Part shown: positions 34,960 to 42,556 of the stretch, one piece after another | Layout: each line of letters begins with the position of its first letter | Position numbering within the stretch: position 1 is the first letter of the stretch | NCBI RefSeq assembly: GCF_002934265.1 | Contig: NZ_PTIX01000002.1 | Coordinates: 124,001 to 188,000, forward strand | DNA from: Actinokineospora auranticolor | GTDB taxonomy: Bacteria > Actinomycetota > Actinomycetes > Mycobacteriales > Pseudonocardiaceae | Direction: 5' to 3' | Length of the DNA: 64,000 nucleotides | Translations under genes and position numbers: made by a program | Notes under the pieces: generated by a model | Told to the model about the DNA's origin: nothing | Database searches by the model: none | What the model saw: the letters and a program-made list of their open reading frames with translations, nothing else

Positions 34960-35016
34960 GTCAACCAGGTTACGGACCCGTAGGTTATTCCGCTCGAGGA
35001 GTGTGCCGTGGCTCAC

Positions 35017-35445
35017 TCACGACCAGCCGACGACCTCCCGGTGCTCCACCGCCAGGCACCGGTCCACCACGACGTCCAGCCCGCCCTCGGCCGCGATCCG
35101 GGCCGCGTCCGCGCTGATCACGCCCAGTTGCAGCCACAACGCCCCCGCCCCGACGGCCACCGCCTCCTCGGCCACGGCGGCCGCGTGCTCGGGTCGGCGG
35201 AACACGTCCACGACGTCGATCGGCTCCGGGACCGCGGCCAGCGACGGGTACGCCGCCAGCCCCTCCCACGACGTCAGCCCCGGGTTGACGGGGAACACCG
35301 TCAGCCCCGCCGACCGCAGGTACCGCGCCACCCCGTGGCTGGGCCTGCCCGGGTTGTCGCTGAGCCCCACGACGGCGATGGTGCGTGACTCCCGGACCAG
35401 CCGCTCGATGACGGCGAGGTCCTGCCATACCGGATCGATCCCCAT
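35017..35445 (-). CDS. CoA-binding domain protein (YccU-like)
   Basis: This 142-residue protein is a Rossmann fold (SRTIAVVGLSDNPGRPSHGV; VDVVDVFRRPEHAAAVAEEA; ALWLQLGVISADAARIAAEG) of the CoA_binding_2 family, a stand-alone relative of succinyl-CoA ligase alpha-subunit domains. The physiological role is unknown. ATG 35445 is chosen because family length is about 140; GTG 35454 is possible. It is divergent from the prenyltransferase gene. Confidence 0.85.
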   Translation of the reverse strand: MGIDPVWQDLAVIERLVRESRTIAVVGLSDNPGRPSHGVARYLRSAGLTVFPVNPGLTSWEGLAAYPSLAAVPEPIDVVDVFRRPEHAAAVAEEAVAVGAGALWLQLGVISADAARIAAEGGLDVVVDRCLAVEHREVVGWS

Positions 35446-35503
35446 GCGCTGCACGTCCCCAGTGTGCCCCCGAATACACCTCGGCGGCGTAACCTGATCG
35501 GCC

Positions 35504-36280
35504 GTGAGTCTCCGTAGGCGCGTGGCCGACATCGTTTATGGCATCTACGAGAAGCGGCTCGTCCAGCAAGCGGGCGGGCGAACCCCGAGGCACGTCGGGG
35601 TCATGCTGGACGGGAACCGCCGCTGGGCCCGCGAGGCGGGGTTCACCGACGTCAACGACGGCCACCGGGTCGGCGCCCGGCGCATCGCCGACTTCCTCGG
35701 CTGGTGCGAGGAGGCCGGGGTCGAGGTGGTGACCCTGTGGCTGCTGTCCACCGACAACCTCAACCGCGACGAGTCCGAGCTCAAGCCGCTGCTGCAGATC
35801 ATCGGCGACGTGGTCGACGAGCTGGCCGAGCCCGGCGCGCCGTGGCGGCTGCGGGTCATCGGCGCGCTCGACATCCTCCCCGAGGACACCGCGACCCGGC
35901 TGCAGGCCGCCGCGGGTCGGGCGGCGGGCCGCGAGGGCATGGAGGTCAACATCGCGGTCGGCTACGGCGGCAGGCGCGAGATCGCCGACGCGGTCCGCAA
36001 GCTGCTGCAGCAGCACGCCGAGGCGGGCACCAGCATCGAGGAGCTGGCCGAGGTGCTCGACGTCGACCACATCGCCGAGCACCTCTACACCTCCGGCCAG
36101 CCCGACCCGGACCTGGTCATCCGCACGTCCGGCGAGCAGCGCCTGTCGGGCTTCCTGCTGTGGCAGTCCGCGCACTCGGAATTCCACTTCTGCGAGGCCT
36201 ACTGGCCCGATTTCCGCCGCACGGATTTCCTCCGCGCCTTGCGCAACTACGGAATCCGGCACCGCCGATTCGGCTCGTAG
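35504..36280 (+). CDS. uppS: Z-type isoprenyl diphosphate synthase (UppS family)
   Basis: This 258-residue enzyme has a GTG start. The signature HVGVMLDGNRRWAREAG carries the catalytic Asp, with LWLLSTDNLNRDESEL and the C-terminal DLVIRTSGEQRLSGFLLWQS region as usual. It condenses isopentenyl diphosphate onto an allylic primer to make cis-prenyl carrier (undecaprenyl or shorter, decaprenyl route) for peptidoglycan. Actinobacteria usually have two such enzymes; chain length cannot be told here. Confidence 0.92.
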   Translation: MSLRRRVADIVYGIYEKRLVQQAGGRTPRHVGVMLDGNRRWAREAGFTDVNDGHRVGARRIADFLGWCEEAGVEVVTLWLLSTDNLNRDESELKPLLQIIGDVVDELAEPGAPWRLRVIGALDILPEDTATRLQAAAGRAAGREGMEVNIAVGYGGRREIADAVRKLLQQHAEAGTSIEELAEVLDVDHIAEHLYTSGQPDPDLVIRTSGEQRLSGFLLWQSAHSEFHFCEAYWPDFRRTDFLRALRNYGIRHRRFGS

Positions 36281-36742
36281 TCGCTACTGGGAACCATTTC
36301 AGTCCTTTAGTGCATACCTGCTCGTCACCGCACCCGGTCGGGCACGCTGCGTGAGCACGGCGGGGCGGGTCGGACACGGGCGGCCGAATGGCCGCTGTCG
36401 CAGGTCGACGACTGTGGTATGTGGACGGTCCGGGCACGGCGCGCGGTCGCGTGGCTGCGGGATGTCACGACGGTGACGAAATAGGAAATCACCTGTGTGG
36501 CAGCGTGCCGATTGTCATACCGCGCAGGTAACTTGCGAAGTGTCGGGCCGTGTCCACTGCGGTCCGGCCCGGGAGGTCCTGGTCGTGAGCGTTTCGATCA
36601 CGAGGGGGCCGGCACCCGGTCCCCGTGGGGGAGCAGGTGGGCGCCGGTAGCCACACCCGGCGTCGACTTGGCGTAACCCGACCGGGGCCGGTGCCCGGCC
36701 CACCGAGGAGCGGATGCGGTGCCGCGTCCGCGAGGAGTTGCC
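36281..36742. other. Long GC-rich leader upstream of phoH
   Basis: These 462 bp have no gene. The first 200 bp include AT-richer sequence and probably the promoter. From about 36560 the DNA is highly structured: GGGCCGGCACCCGG (near 36605) can pair with CCGGTGCCCGGCCC (near 36690), enclosing further hairpins such as CCCCGTGGGG. A regulatory RNA leader is possible, but the bases do not fit the ydaO or other riboswitch consensus I can recall. Confidence 0.4.
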
Positions 36743-38113
36743 GTGACCGCTTCGCGTTCGCCCAGGCGCACCGCAGACCTTTCCTCAAGCGCGGTCTCCC
36801 AGGAGGCCGACTCAGCCAGGCGCACCTACGTCCTCGACACCTCCGTGCTGCTCGCCGACCCGTGGGCGCTGACCCGCTTCGACGAGCACTCGGTCGTGGT
36901 CCCGCTGGTGGTCATCAGCGAGCTGGAGGGCAAGCGACACCACCCCGAACTGGGCTGGTTCGCCAGGGAGACGCTCCGGCTCCTCGACGACCTGCGGCGC
37001 AAGCACGGCAGGCTCGACGTCCCGATCCCGGTGGGGGACGGCACGCTGCACGTCGAGCTCAACCACTCCGACCCGTCGGTGCTGCCCCCCGGCTTCCGCA
37101 CCGACGGCAACGACGCGCGCATCCTGGCGTGCGCGCTCAACCTGGCCGCCGACGGCCTGGCGGTCACCCTGGTCACCAAGGACATCCCGCTGCGGGTCAA
37201 GGCGGGCGCGGTCGGGCTCGACGCGGACGAGTACCGCGCGGGCGAGGTCTCCCCGTCGGGGTGGACCGGGATGAGCGACCTCGAGGTCCCGGTGGCCGCG
37301 GTCGACGCGCTGTTCTCCGCCGAGCACGGCACCGTCGACCTGGCCGAGTTCGGGGTCGCGGTGGACCTGCCGGTGAACACCGGTCTGCGGTTAATGGCCG
37401 GGACCAGCAGCGCGCTGGCCCGGGTCACCGCCGACAAGCAGATCCGCCTGGTGCGCGGCGACCGGGAGGCGTTCGGCCTGCACGGCCGCTCCGCCGAGCA
37501 GCGCGTCGCGCTCGACCTGCTGCTCGACCCGGAGATCGGGATCGTGTCGCTGGGTGGCCGGGCCGGTACCGGCAAGTCGGCGCTGGCGCTGTGCGCGGGC
37601 CTGGAGGCGGTCATGGAGCGCGGCCTGCACAAGCGGGTCGTGGTCTTCCGGCCGATGTACGCGGTCGGCGGGCAGGACCTCGGCTACCTGCCGGGCACGG
37701 AGAGCGAGAAGATGCAGCCGTGGGCCCAGGCGGTGTTCGACACCCTGGGCGCGCTGGTCGGCAAGCCGGTGATCGACGAGGTGCTGGGCCGGGGGATGCT
37801 GGAGGTCCTGCCGCTGACCCACATCCGCGGCCGGTCGCTGCACGACAGCTTCGTGATCGTCGACGAGGCCCAGTCGCTGGAGCGCAACGTCCTGCTGACC
37901 GTGCTGTCCCGGCTGGGCTCCGGCTCGCGGGTCGCGCTGACCCACGACGTCGCCCAGCGCGACAACCTGCGGGTCGGGCGGCACGACGGCATCGCGGCGG
38001 TGATCGAGAAGCTGAAGGGCCACCCGCTGTTCGCGCACGTCACGCTGACCCGGTCGGAGCGGTCGCCGATCGCGGCGCTGGTGACCGAGATGCTGGAGGA
38101 CCACGCGCAGTGA
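36743..38113 (+). CDS. PIN-PhoH fusion ATPase (PhoH2-type)
   Basis: This 456-residue protein (GTG 36743 after GAGGAG; GTG 36719 possible) has an N-terminal PIN nuclease domain ([20 protein letters not shown], with DTS and downstream acidic residues NDARILA and [10 protein letters not shown]), and a C-terminal PhoH NTPase domain with Walker [14 protein letters not shown] and Walker [16 protein letters not shown]. PhoH2 proteins are RNA helicases/RNases in mycobacteria. The gene has a long structured leader. A strong hairpin follows the stop. Confidence 0.9.
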   Translation: MTASRSPRRTADLSSSAVSQEADSARRTYVLDTSVLLADPWALTRFDEHSVVVPLVVISELEGKRHHPELGWFARETLRLLDDLRRKHGRLDVPIPVGDGTLHVELNHSDPSVLPPGFRTDGNDARILACALNLAADGLAVTLVTKDIPLRVKAGAVGLDADEYRAGEVSPSGWTGMSDLEVPVAAVDALFSAEHGTVDLAEFGVAVDLPVNTGLRLMAGTSSALARVTADKQIRLVRGDREAFGLHGRSAEQRVALDLLLDPEIGIVSLGGRAGTGKSALALCAGLEAVMERGLHKRVVVFRPMYAVGGQDLGYLPGTESEKMQPWAQAVFDTLGALVGKPVIDEVLGRGMLEVLPLTHIRGRSLHDSFVIVDEAQSLERNVLLTVLSRLGSGSRVALTHDVAQRDNLRVGRHDGIAAVIEKLKGHPLFAHVTLTRSERSPIAALVTEMLEDHAQ

Positions 38114-38118
38114 CGTGG

Positions 38119-38149
38119 TGGGGCGCCCCCTCGCGCCGGGGGCGCCCCT
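38119..38149. terminator. Bidirectional hairpin between phoH and tlpA-like gene
   Basis: GGGGCGCCCCC and GGGGGCGCCCC form a stem around TCGCGCC. It can end both convergent genes, though no T tract is present. Confidence 0.65.
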
Positions 38150-38675
38150 ACTCGGCGGTGACCTCGCGGATCCTGGGCAGGATGTCCGCGGCCAGGACGC
38201 CGCCGTGGAAGACGGCGGCCACGCGGTGCTCGCGGTCGAGGACGAGCGTGGTGGGGACCTGGGCGTTGCGGTACCGGCCCAGGTTGACCAGCGCGCGCCC
38301 GGGCGGGTCGTAGAGGGACGGGTACGCGGCGAGGCGGTCCCTGGCGAAGTCCTCGGCGAACCCGCGGTCGTGGTCGCGGACGTCGATGCCGAGGAAGTCG
38401 ACCCCGCTCTCGGCGTGCGCCTGGACCAGTTCGGGCGCCTCTGCCCGGCATGGCCCGCACCAGGCGCCCCAGATGTTGATGATCAGGGCGTCGCCGTGGA
38501 ACTGGTCGAGGGAGACCGGGGCGCCCTTGAGGAGGTCCTCACCCGCGAGGGTGGTGATGGCCTGCCGCTGGTCGACGGGGATCAGCGCGCCGTTGGCGGG
38601 CGGCGGGCCGCTGGTGGCACAGCCCGCGACGGTGATGGTCACGGCGAGCAACGTCGTCAATCCCCCGGTTCGCAC
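38148..38675 (-). CDS. TlpA/ResA-like thioredoxin lipoprotein
   Basis: This 175-residue protein has a signal peptide and lipobox (MRTGGLTTLLAVTITVAGCA; VAGC), then a thioredoxin-fold AlkC/TlpA domain with active site WGAWCGPCRAEAPEL and the cis-Pro region VPTTLVLDREHRV. It reduces or transfers disulfides on the outer face of the membrane. It may be co-transcribed with the upstream Nudix gene (10 bp apart). Confidence 0.9.
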   Translation of the reverse strand: MRTGGLTTLLAVTITVAGCATSGPPPANGALIPVDQRQAITTLAGEDLLKGAPVSLDQFHGDALIINIWGAWCGPCRAEAPELVQAHAESGVDFLGIDVRDHDRGFAEDFARDRLAAYPSLYDPPGRALVNLGRYRNAQVPTTLVLDREHRVAAVFHGGVLAADILPRIREVTAE

Positions 38676-38685
38676 GGCGCCGATG

Positions 38686-39129
38686 CTAGGGGTTGATCTT
38701 CAGCACGCGGCGGGCCAGTTCGGTTTCGGTGCGGCTCATGCCGGGGGTTGGCGGGGTGTCGGGGTCCCACCAGCGGAAGGAAAGGGCCTCCGGGTTGCGG
38801 ACCAAGGTGGGGGCGGCGTCGAGGCGGAGGCGGTAAAGGGCGAGGTACTCGGGTGGAGGGCCGAATTCGGCAAGGGCGGCGAAATCCAGGTCTGTGGTGG
38901 TGATGCCGGTTTCCTCGCGGAGTTCGCGGGTGGCGTTTTGGTGCGGGGTTTCGCCAGGTTCCCGGGTACCGCCGGGCAGTTCCCACTGGGCGCGTTTGCC
39001 GTTGTAGATGAGGAGAACGCCTGCGGGAGTGGCGACGACAACCAAGGCCCAGGGGATGTTCGCGTCGACCGGTTCGGCCGGCGCGTGGAGGGCGATGAAG
39101 GGGTTGCCCCTGCGGTCGAGGAGGGTCAT
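38686..39129 (-). CDS. Nudix hydrolase
   Basis: This 147-residue protein has a full Nudix box: GGTREPGETPHQNATRELRE, continuing ETGI, fits GX5EX7REUXEEXGU. The substrate is unknown. Its ATG overlaps the stop of the DUF255 gene upstream (ATGA), so the two are one operon with the thioredoxin gene. Confidence 0.88.
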   Translation of the reverse strand: MTLLDRRGNPFIALHAPAEPVDANIPWALVVVATPAGVLLIYNGKRAQWELPGGTREPGETPHQNATRELREETGITTTDLDFAALAEFGPPPEYLALYRLRLDAAPTLVRNPEALSFRWWDPDTPPTPGMSRTETELARRVLKINP

Positions 39130-41117
39130 GAGAGAGCGGCGACCAATGCCTCCGGGGTGGTGACCGGGCGGTCGCAGATGTAGCCACGGCAGATGTAGGC
39201 GGCAGGGTTGCCGTCGATCAGGGGGCGGTCGGACAGGAGAGGTGTGGAGTCCGGCTCGCCCGCGACGATCACGGTGCCGCCCGGGGCGTGGGCCGTGGCG
39301 GCCTGGACCAGCGCGGCGCGGGACTCCGGACTCCCGACGACGGCGATCTGGACCGGGCCGGACTCCATCGCCTCCGCCACCGTCAGCCAGTGGCCTGCGA
39401 AGCGGGGGGCCCGGGCGGCCAGGATGCCCACCCGGGTAAGGGCCAGTTCGGCTGCTTCGCCGTAGGGGCCCTCGCCCGCCAGGGAGGCGCCTAGGAGGAG
39501 GGCGCCTGCCAGGGCGGAGGCGCCGGAGGGGCTGGCGTTGTCGCCGGGGTCGGAGGGGCGCCAGACCAGGGCGTCGGCGTCGTCGGCCGTGTCGTGGTAG
39601 GCGCCTTCGGCCGTGTGGTCGGTGAAGTGGGCCAGGGCCGTGTCGAGCAGGGCGGTCCCGGCGTCCAACCAGCGGGTGGCGCCGGTGGCCTGGTGCAGGA
39701 CGAACAGGGCCTCGGCTAGGCAGCCGTAATCCTCCAGGACGCCCGCAGCGGTGCCCACCACACCACCGCGCGAGGTGCGGCGGAGGCGGCCGTCTACCAG
39801 GTGCAGGTCGAGGAGCAGCGTCGCGGCGCGCTCGGCGGCGGCGATCCACGCGGGTTCACCGAGGGCCGTGCCCGCCTCGGCCAGGGCCGACACCGCGAGG
39901 CCGTTCCACGCGGTCACGACCTTGTCGTCGAGGCCGGGCTGGGGACGGGCGGCGCGGACCGCCAGCAGCGCCCGGCGGATCCGCTCCCAGCGCGGGGCGT
40001 CGTCGACCTCGCGCAGCAGGCGGAGGGTGGACGCGCCGTGTTCGAAGGTGCCGGTCTCGGTGACGCCCAGGAGGGTGGCGGCCCAGGTGCCGTCCTCCTC
40101 GCCCAGGGCCTCGACCAGCTGCGCGGGGGTCCACACGTAGGTCAGGCCCTCGACGCCGTCGGTGTCGGCGTCGAGGGACGCGGCGAACCCGCCTTCGGGG
40201 GTCGCGAGGTCGGTCAGCAGGAACCGGGCGGTCGCGGCGGCCACCTCGCGGTAGCGGTCGACGCCCGTCCGGCGGGCCAGGTGCGCGTAGAGGCGCAGCA
40301 GCAAGGCGTTGTCGTACAACATCTTCTCGAAGTGCGGGACCACCCAGCCCGCGTCCACGCTGTACCTGGCGAACCCGCCCGCGAGCTGGTCGTTCAACCC
40401 GCCGTCGGCCATCGCCCGCGCGGTTCCCTCCACAATGGACAGCGCCTCCACCGACCCGGTCCGCTCGTGGTGGCGCAGCAGGAACTCCAGCACCATCGTC
40501 GGCGGGAACTTCGGCGCGCCACCGAACCCGCCGTTGACCCGGTCGTAGTCGCCGAGCAACGACGTCGCCGCGCCCTCCAGCACCGCTGCGTCCACAACGG
40601 ACTCTTGCAGCGGCCCGGCCTGCTCCCGCAGCTGGGCCACCACGCTCTCCCCCATCCCCCGCACCTTGGGGTCCCCCGACGACCACGCCTCGTGCACCGC
40701 CGACAGCAGCTGGCGGAACGACGGCATTCCCGGCCGCGGCGTCGGCGGGTAGTAGGTCCCGCAGTGGAACGGCTCGCCCGACGGGGTCAGGAAGCACGTC
40801 ATCGGCCAGCCGCCCTGGCCGGTCATGGCCTGGGTGGCGGTCATGTAGACCGCGTCGACGTCCGGGCGCTCCTCGCGGTCGACCTTCACGTTGACGAAGT
40901 GCGCGTTCATCAGCGCCGCCGTCTCATCGTCCTCGAACGACTCGTGCGCCATGACGTGGCACCAGTGGCACGCCGCGTAGCCGACCGAGAGCAGGACCGG
41001 CACATCCCGCCGACGGGCCTCATCGAACGCGTCCGACCCCCACTCCCACCACTCGACCGGGTTGTCCCGGTGCTGGAGCAGGTACGGGCTGGTGGAGCCG
41101 TGCAGCCGGTTTGCCAT
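39126..41117 (-). CDS. DUF255/YyaL-family thioredoxin-domain protein
   Basis: This 663-residue protein (MANRLHGSTSPYLLQHRDNP) has an N-terminal DUF255 thioredoxin-like domain with a CHWC motif (GYAACHWCHVMAHESFED), then an (alpha/alpha)6 glycosidase-like barrel (GGLNDQLAGGFARYSVDAGW, VPHFEKMLYDNALLLRLYAH, DKVVTAWNGLAVSALA). Homologues include human SSP411/SPATA20. The enzymatic role is unknown; a redox-linked sugar-processing function is possible. It is divergent from hen1. Confidence 0.9.
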   Translation of the reverse strand: MANRLHGSTSPYLLQHRDNPVEWWEWGSDAFDEARRRDVPVLLSVGYAACHWCHVMAHESFEDDETAALMNAHFVNVKVDREERPDVDAVYMTATQAMTGQGGWPMTCFLTPSGEPFHCGTYYPPTPRPGMPSFRQLLSAVHEAWSSGDPKVRGMGESVVAQLREQAGPLQESVVDAAVLEGAATSLLGDYDRVNGGFGGAPKFPPTMVLEFLLRHHERTGSVEALSIVEGTARAMADGGLNDQLAGGFARYSVDAGWVVPHFEKMLYDNALLLRLYAHLARRTGVDRYREVAAATARFLLTDLATPEGGFAASLDADTDGVEGLTYVWTPAQLVEALGEEDGTWAATLLGVTETGTFEHGASTLRLLREVDDAPRWERIRRALLAVRAARPQPGLDDKVVTAWNGLAVSALAEAGTALGEPAWIAAAERAATLLLDLHLVDGRLRRTSRGGVVGTAAGVLEDYGCLAEALFVLHQATGATRWLDAGTALLDTALAHFTDHTAEGAYHDTADDADALVWRPSDPGDNASPSGASALAGALLLGASLAGEGPYGEAAELALTRVGILAARAPRFAGHWLTVAEAMESGPVQIAVVGSPESRAALVQAATAHAPGGTVIVAGEPDSTPLLSDRPLIDGNPAAYICRGYICDRPVTTPEALVAALS

Positions 41118-41176
41118 GCCCCCACCCTCTCAAATCCCGGTGGGACGGATCCGGCGAGTGGGTCAGAATGCCTTTT

Positions 41177-42556
41177 GTGCTGATGACCCTGTCCACCACC
41201 GCCCGGCCCGCGACCGACCTCGGCTACCTGCTGTTCAAGCATCCCGCCAAGGCGCAGCGGTTCCCGCAGTCGTCCGGTACCGCGCACGTGTTCTACCCGG
41301 TCGCCGGGGAGGACCTGTGCACCGCCGCGCTGCTGCTGGACGTCGACCCGGTGGCGCTGGCCAGGAACAACCGGGGTCGCGAGGGCTACGTCAACGACCG
41401 CCCGTACGCGGCTGGCTCGCTGCTGGCCGTCACCCTCGGCTCGGTGTTCCGGACCGCGATGAACGGCCGCTGCGACGAGCGGCCCGAGCTGGCCGCGGCG
41501 GCGATCCCGCTGGCGGTGCGGCTGCCCGCGGTGTCCTGCCGCGGTGGCGCCGAACTGGCCGAGCGGCTGTTCGCGCCGATGGGGTGGCGGGTCGAGGCGC
41601 GGCCGCTGCCGCTGGACCCCGAGTTCCCGGAGTGGGGCGACTCGCACCACCTCGACCTGCGGCTCACCGGCGAGCTGCGGCTGGCCGACGCGCTGCGCCA
41701 CCTGTACGTGCTGCTGCCGGTCATGGACAACACCAAGCACTACTGGGTGGGCGAGGACGAGGTCGCCAAGCTGATCCGCGCGGGCGGCGACTGGCTGGTC
41801 GCGCACCCCGAGCGCGAGTTGATCAGTGCCCGCTACCTGGCGCACCGCCGCGGGTACGTGCGCACCGCACTGGAGCGCTTGGCCGAGCTCGACGACACCC
41901 CGGAGGAGGAGGTCGACGAGGCCACCGACGAGCCGGTGGTCCGGCCGCTGGCCGTCGTGCGGCGCCAGGCCGTGCTCGACGCGCTGCGCGAGGTCGGCGC
42001 GCGGCGCGTGCTCGACCTGGGCTGCGGCCCCGGCTCCCTGCTGCTCGACCTGGTCGCGGACACCTCGTTCACCGAGCTGGTGGGCACGGACGTGTCCTCG
42101 GTCGCGCTGACCATCGCCGACCGGCGGATCTCGCGGCTGCCGGACCGGGCGCGGGCGCGGGTGGCGGTGCGGCAGTCGTCGCTGACCTACACCGACCCGG
42201 CGCTGGCCGGGTTCGACGCGGCGGTGCTGATGGAGGTCGTCGAGCACCTGGACCCGAGCAGGCTCGCCGCGCTGGAGCACGTGGTCTTCGCGGGCGCGCG
42301 GCCGGAGCACGTCGTGGTGACGACGCCGAACATCGAGTACAACCCGCTGTACCCGACGCTGGCCGCGGGCGCGTTCCGGCACCCCGACCACCGGTTCGAG
42401 TGGACGCGGGCCGAGTTCCGCGAGTGGGCGGACGGCGTCGCGGCGCGCAACGGTTACACGGCGCGGTTCCTGCCCGTGGGGCCGGAAGACCCGGTGGCGG
42501 GCTCGCCGACGCAGCTGGCCGTGTTCTCCAAGGTCACCAAGGAGGTGGCGGCATGA
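41177..42556 (+). CDS. hen1: Hen1, RNA 3'-terminal 2'-O-methyltransferase
   Basis: This 459-residue protein uses GTG 41177 to match the family start (VLMTLSTTARPATDLGYLLF; ATG 41168 and 41183 are alternatives). Residues 1-240 are the Hen1_L domain; residues 265-455 are a SAM methyltransferase (RRVLDLGCGPGSLLLDL) with the metal-binding EVVEHLDPSRLAALEH region. Bacterial Hen1 with Pnkp seals RNA cut by ribotoxins and marks the repaired junction with 2'-O-methylation so it resists re-cleavage. It overlaps pnkp by 4 bp. Confidence 0.93.
   Translation: MLMTLSTTARPATDLGYLLFKHPAKAQRFPQSSGTAHVFYPVAGEDLCTAALLLDVDPVALARNNRGREGYVNDRPYAAGSLLAVTLGSVFRTAMNGRCDERPELAAAAIPLAVRLPAVSCRGGAELAERLFAPMGWRVEARPLPLDPEFPEWGDSHHLDLRLTGELRLADALRHLYVLLPVMDNTKHYWVGEDEVAKLIRAGGDWLVAHPERELISARYLAHRRGYVRTALERLAELDDTPEEEVDEATDEPVVRPLAVVRRQAVLDALREVGARRVLDLGCGPGSLLLDLVADTSFTELVGTDVSSVALTIADRRISRLPDRARARVAVRQSSLTYTDPALAGFDAAVLMEVVEHLDPSRLAALEHVVFAGARPEHVVVTTPNIEYNPLYPTLAAGAFRHPDHRFEWTRAEFREWADGVAARNGYTARFLPVGPEDPVAGSPTQLAVFSKVTKEVAA

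Noticed and set aside
36560-36740. ydaO/c-di-AMP or other known riboswitch before phoH
   Set aside because: The characteristic conserved elements could not be matched to the sequence, so it is recorded only as a structured leader.
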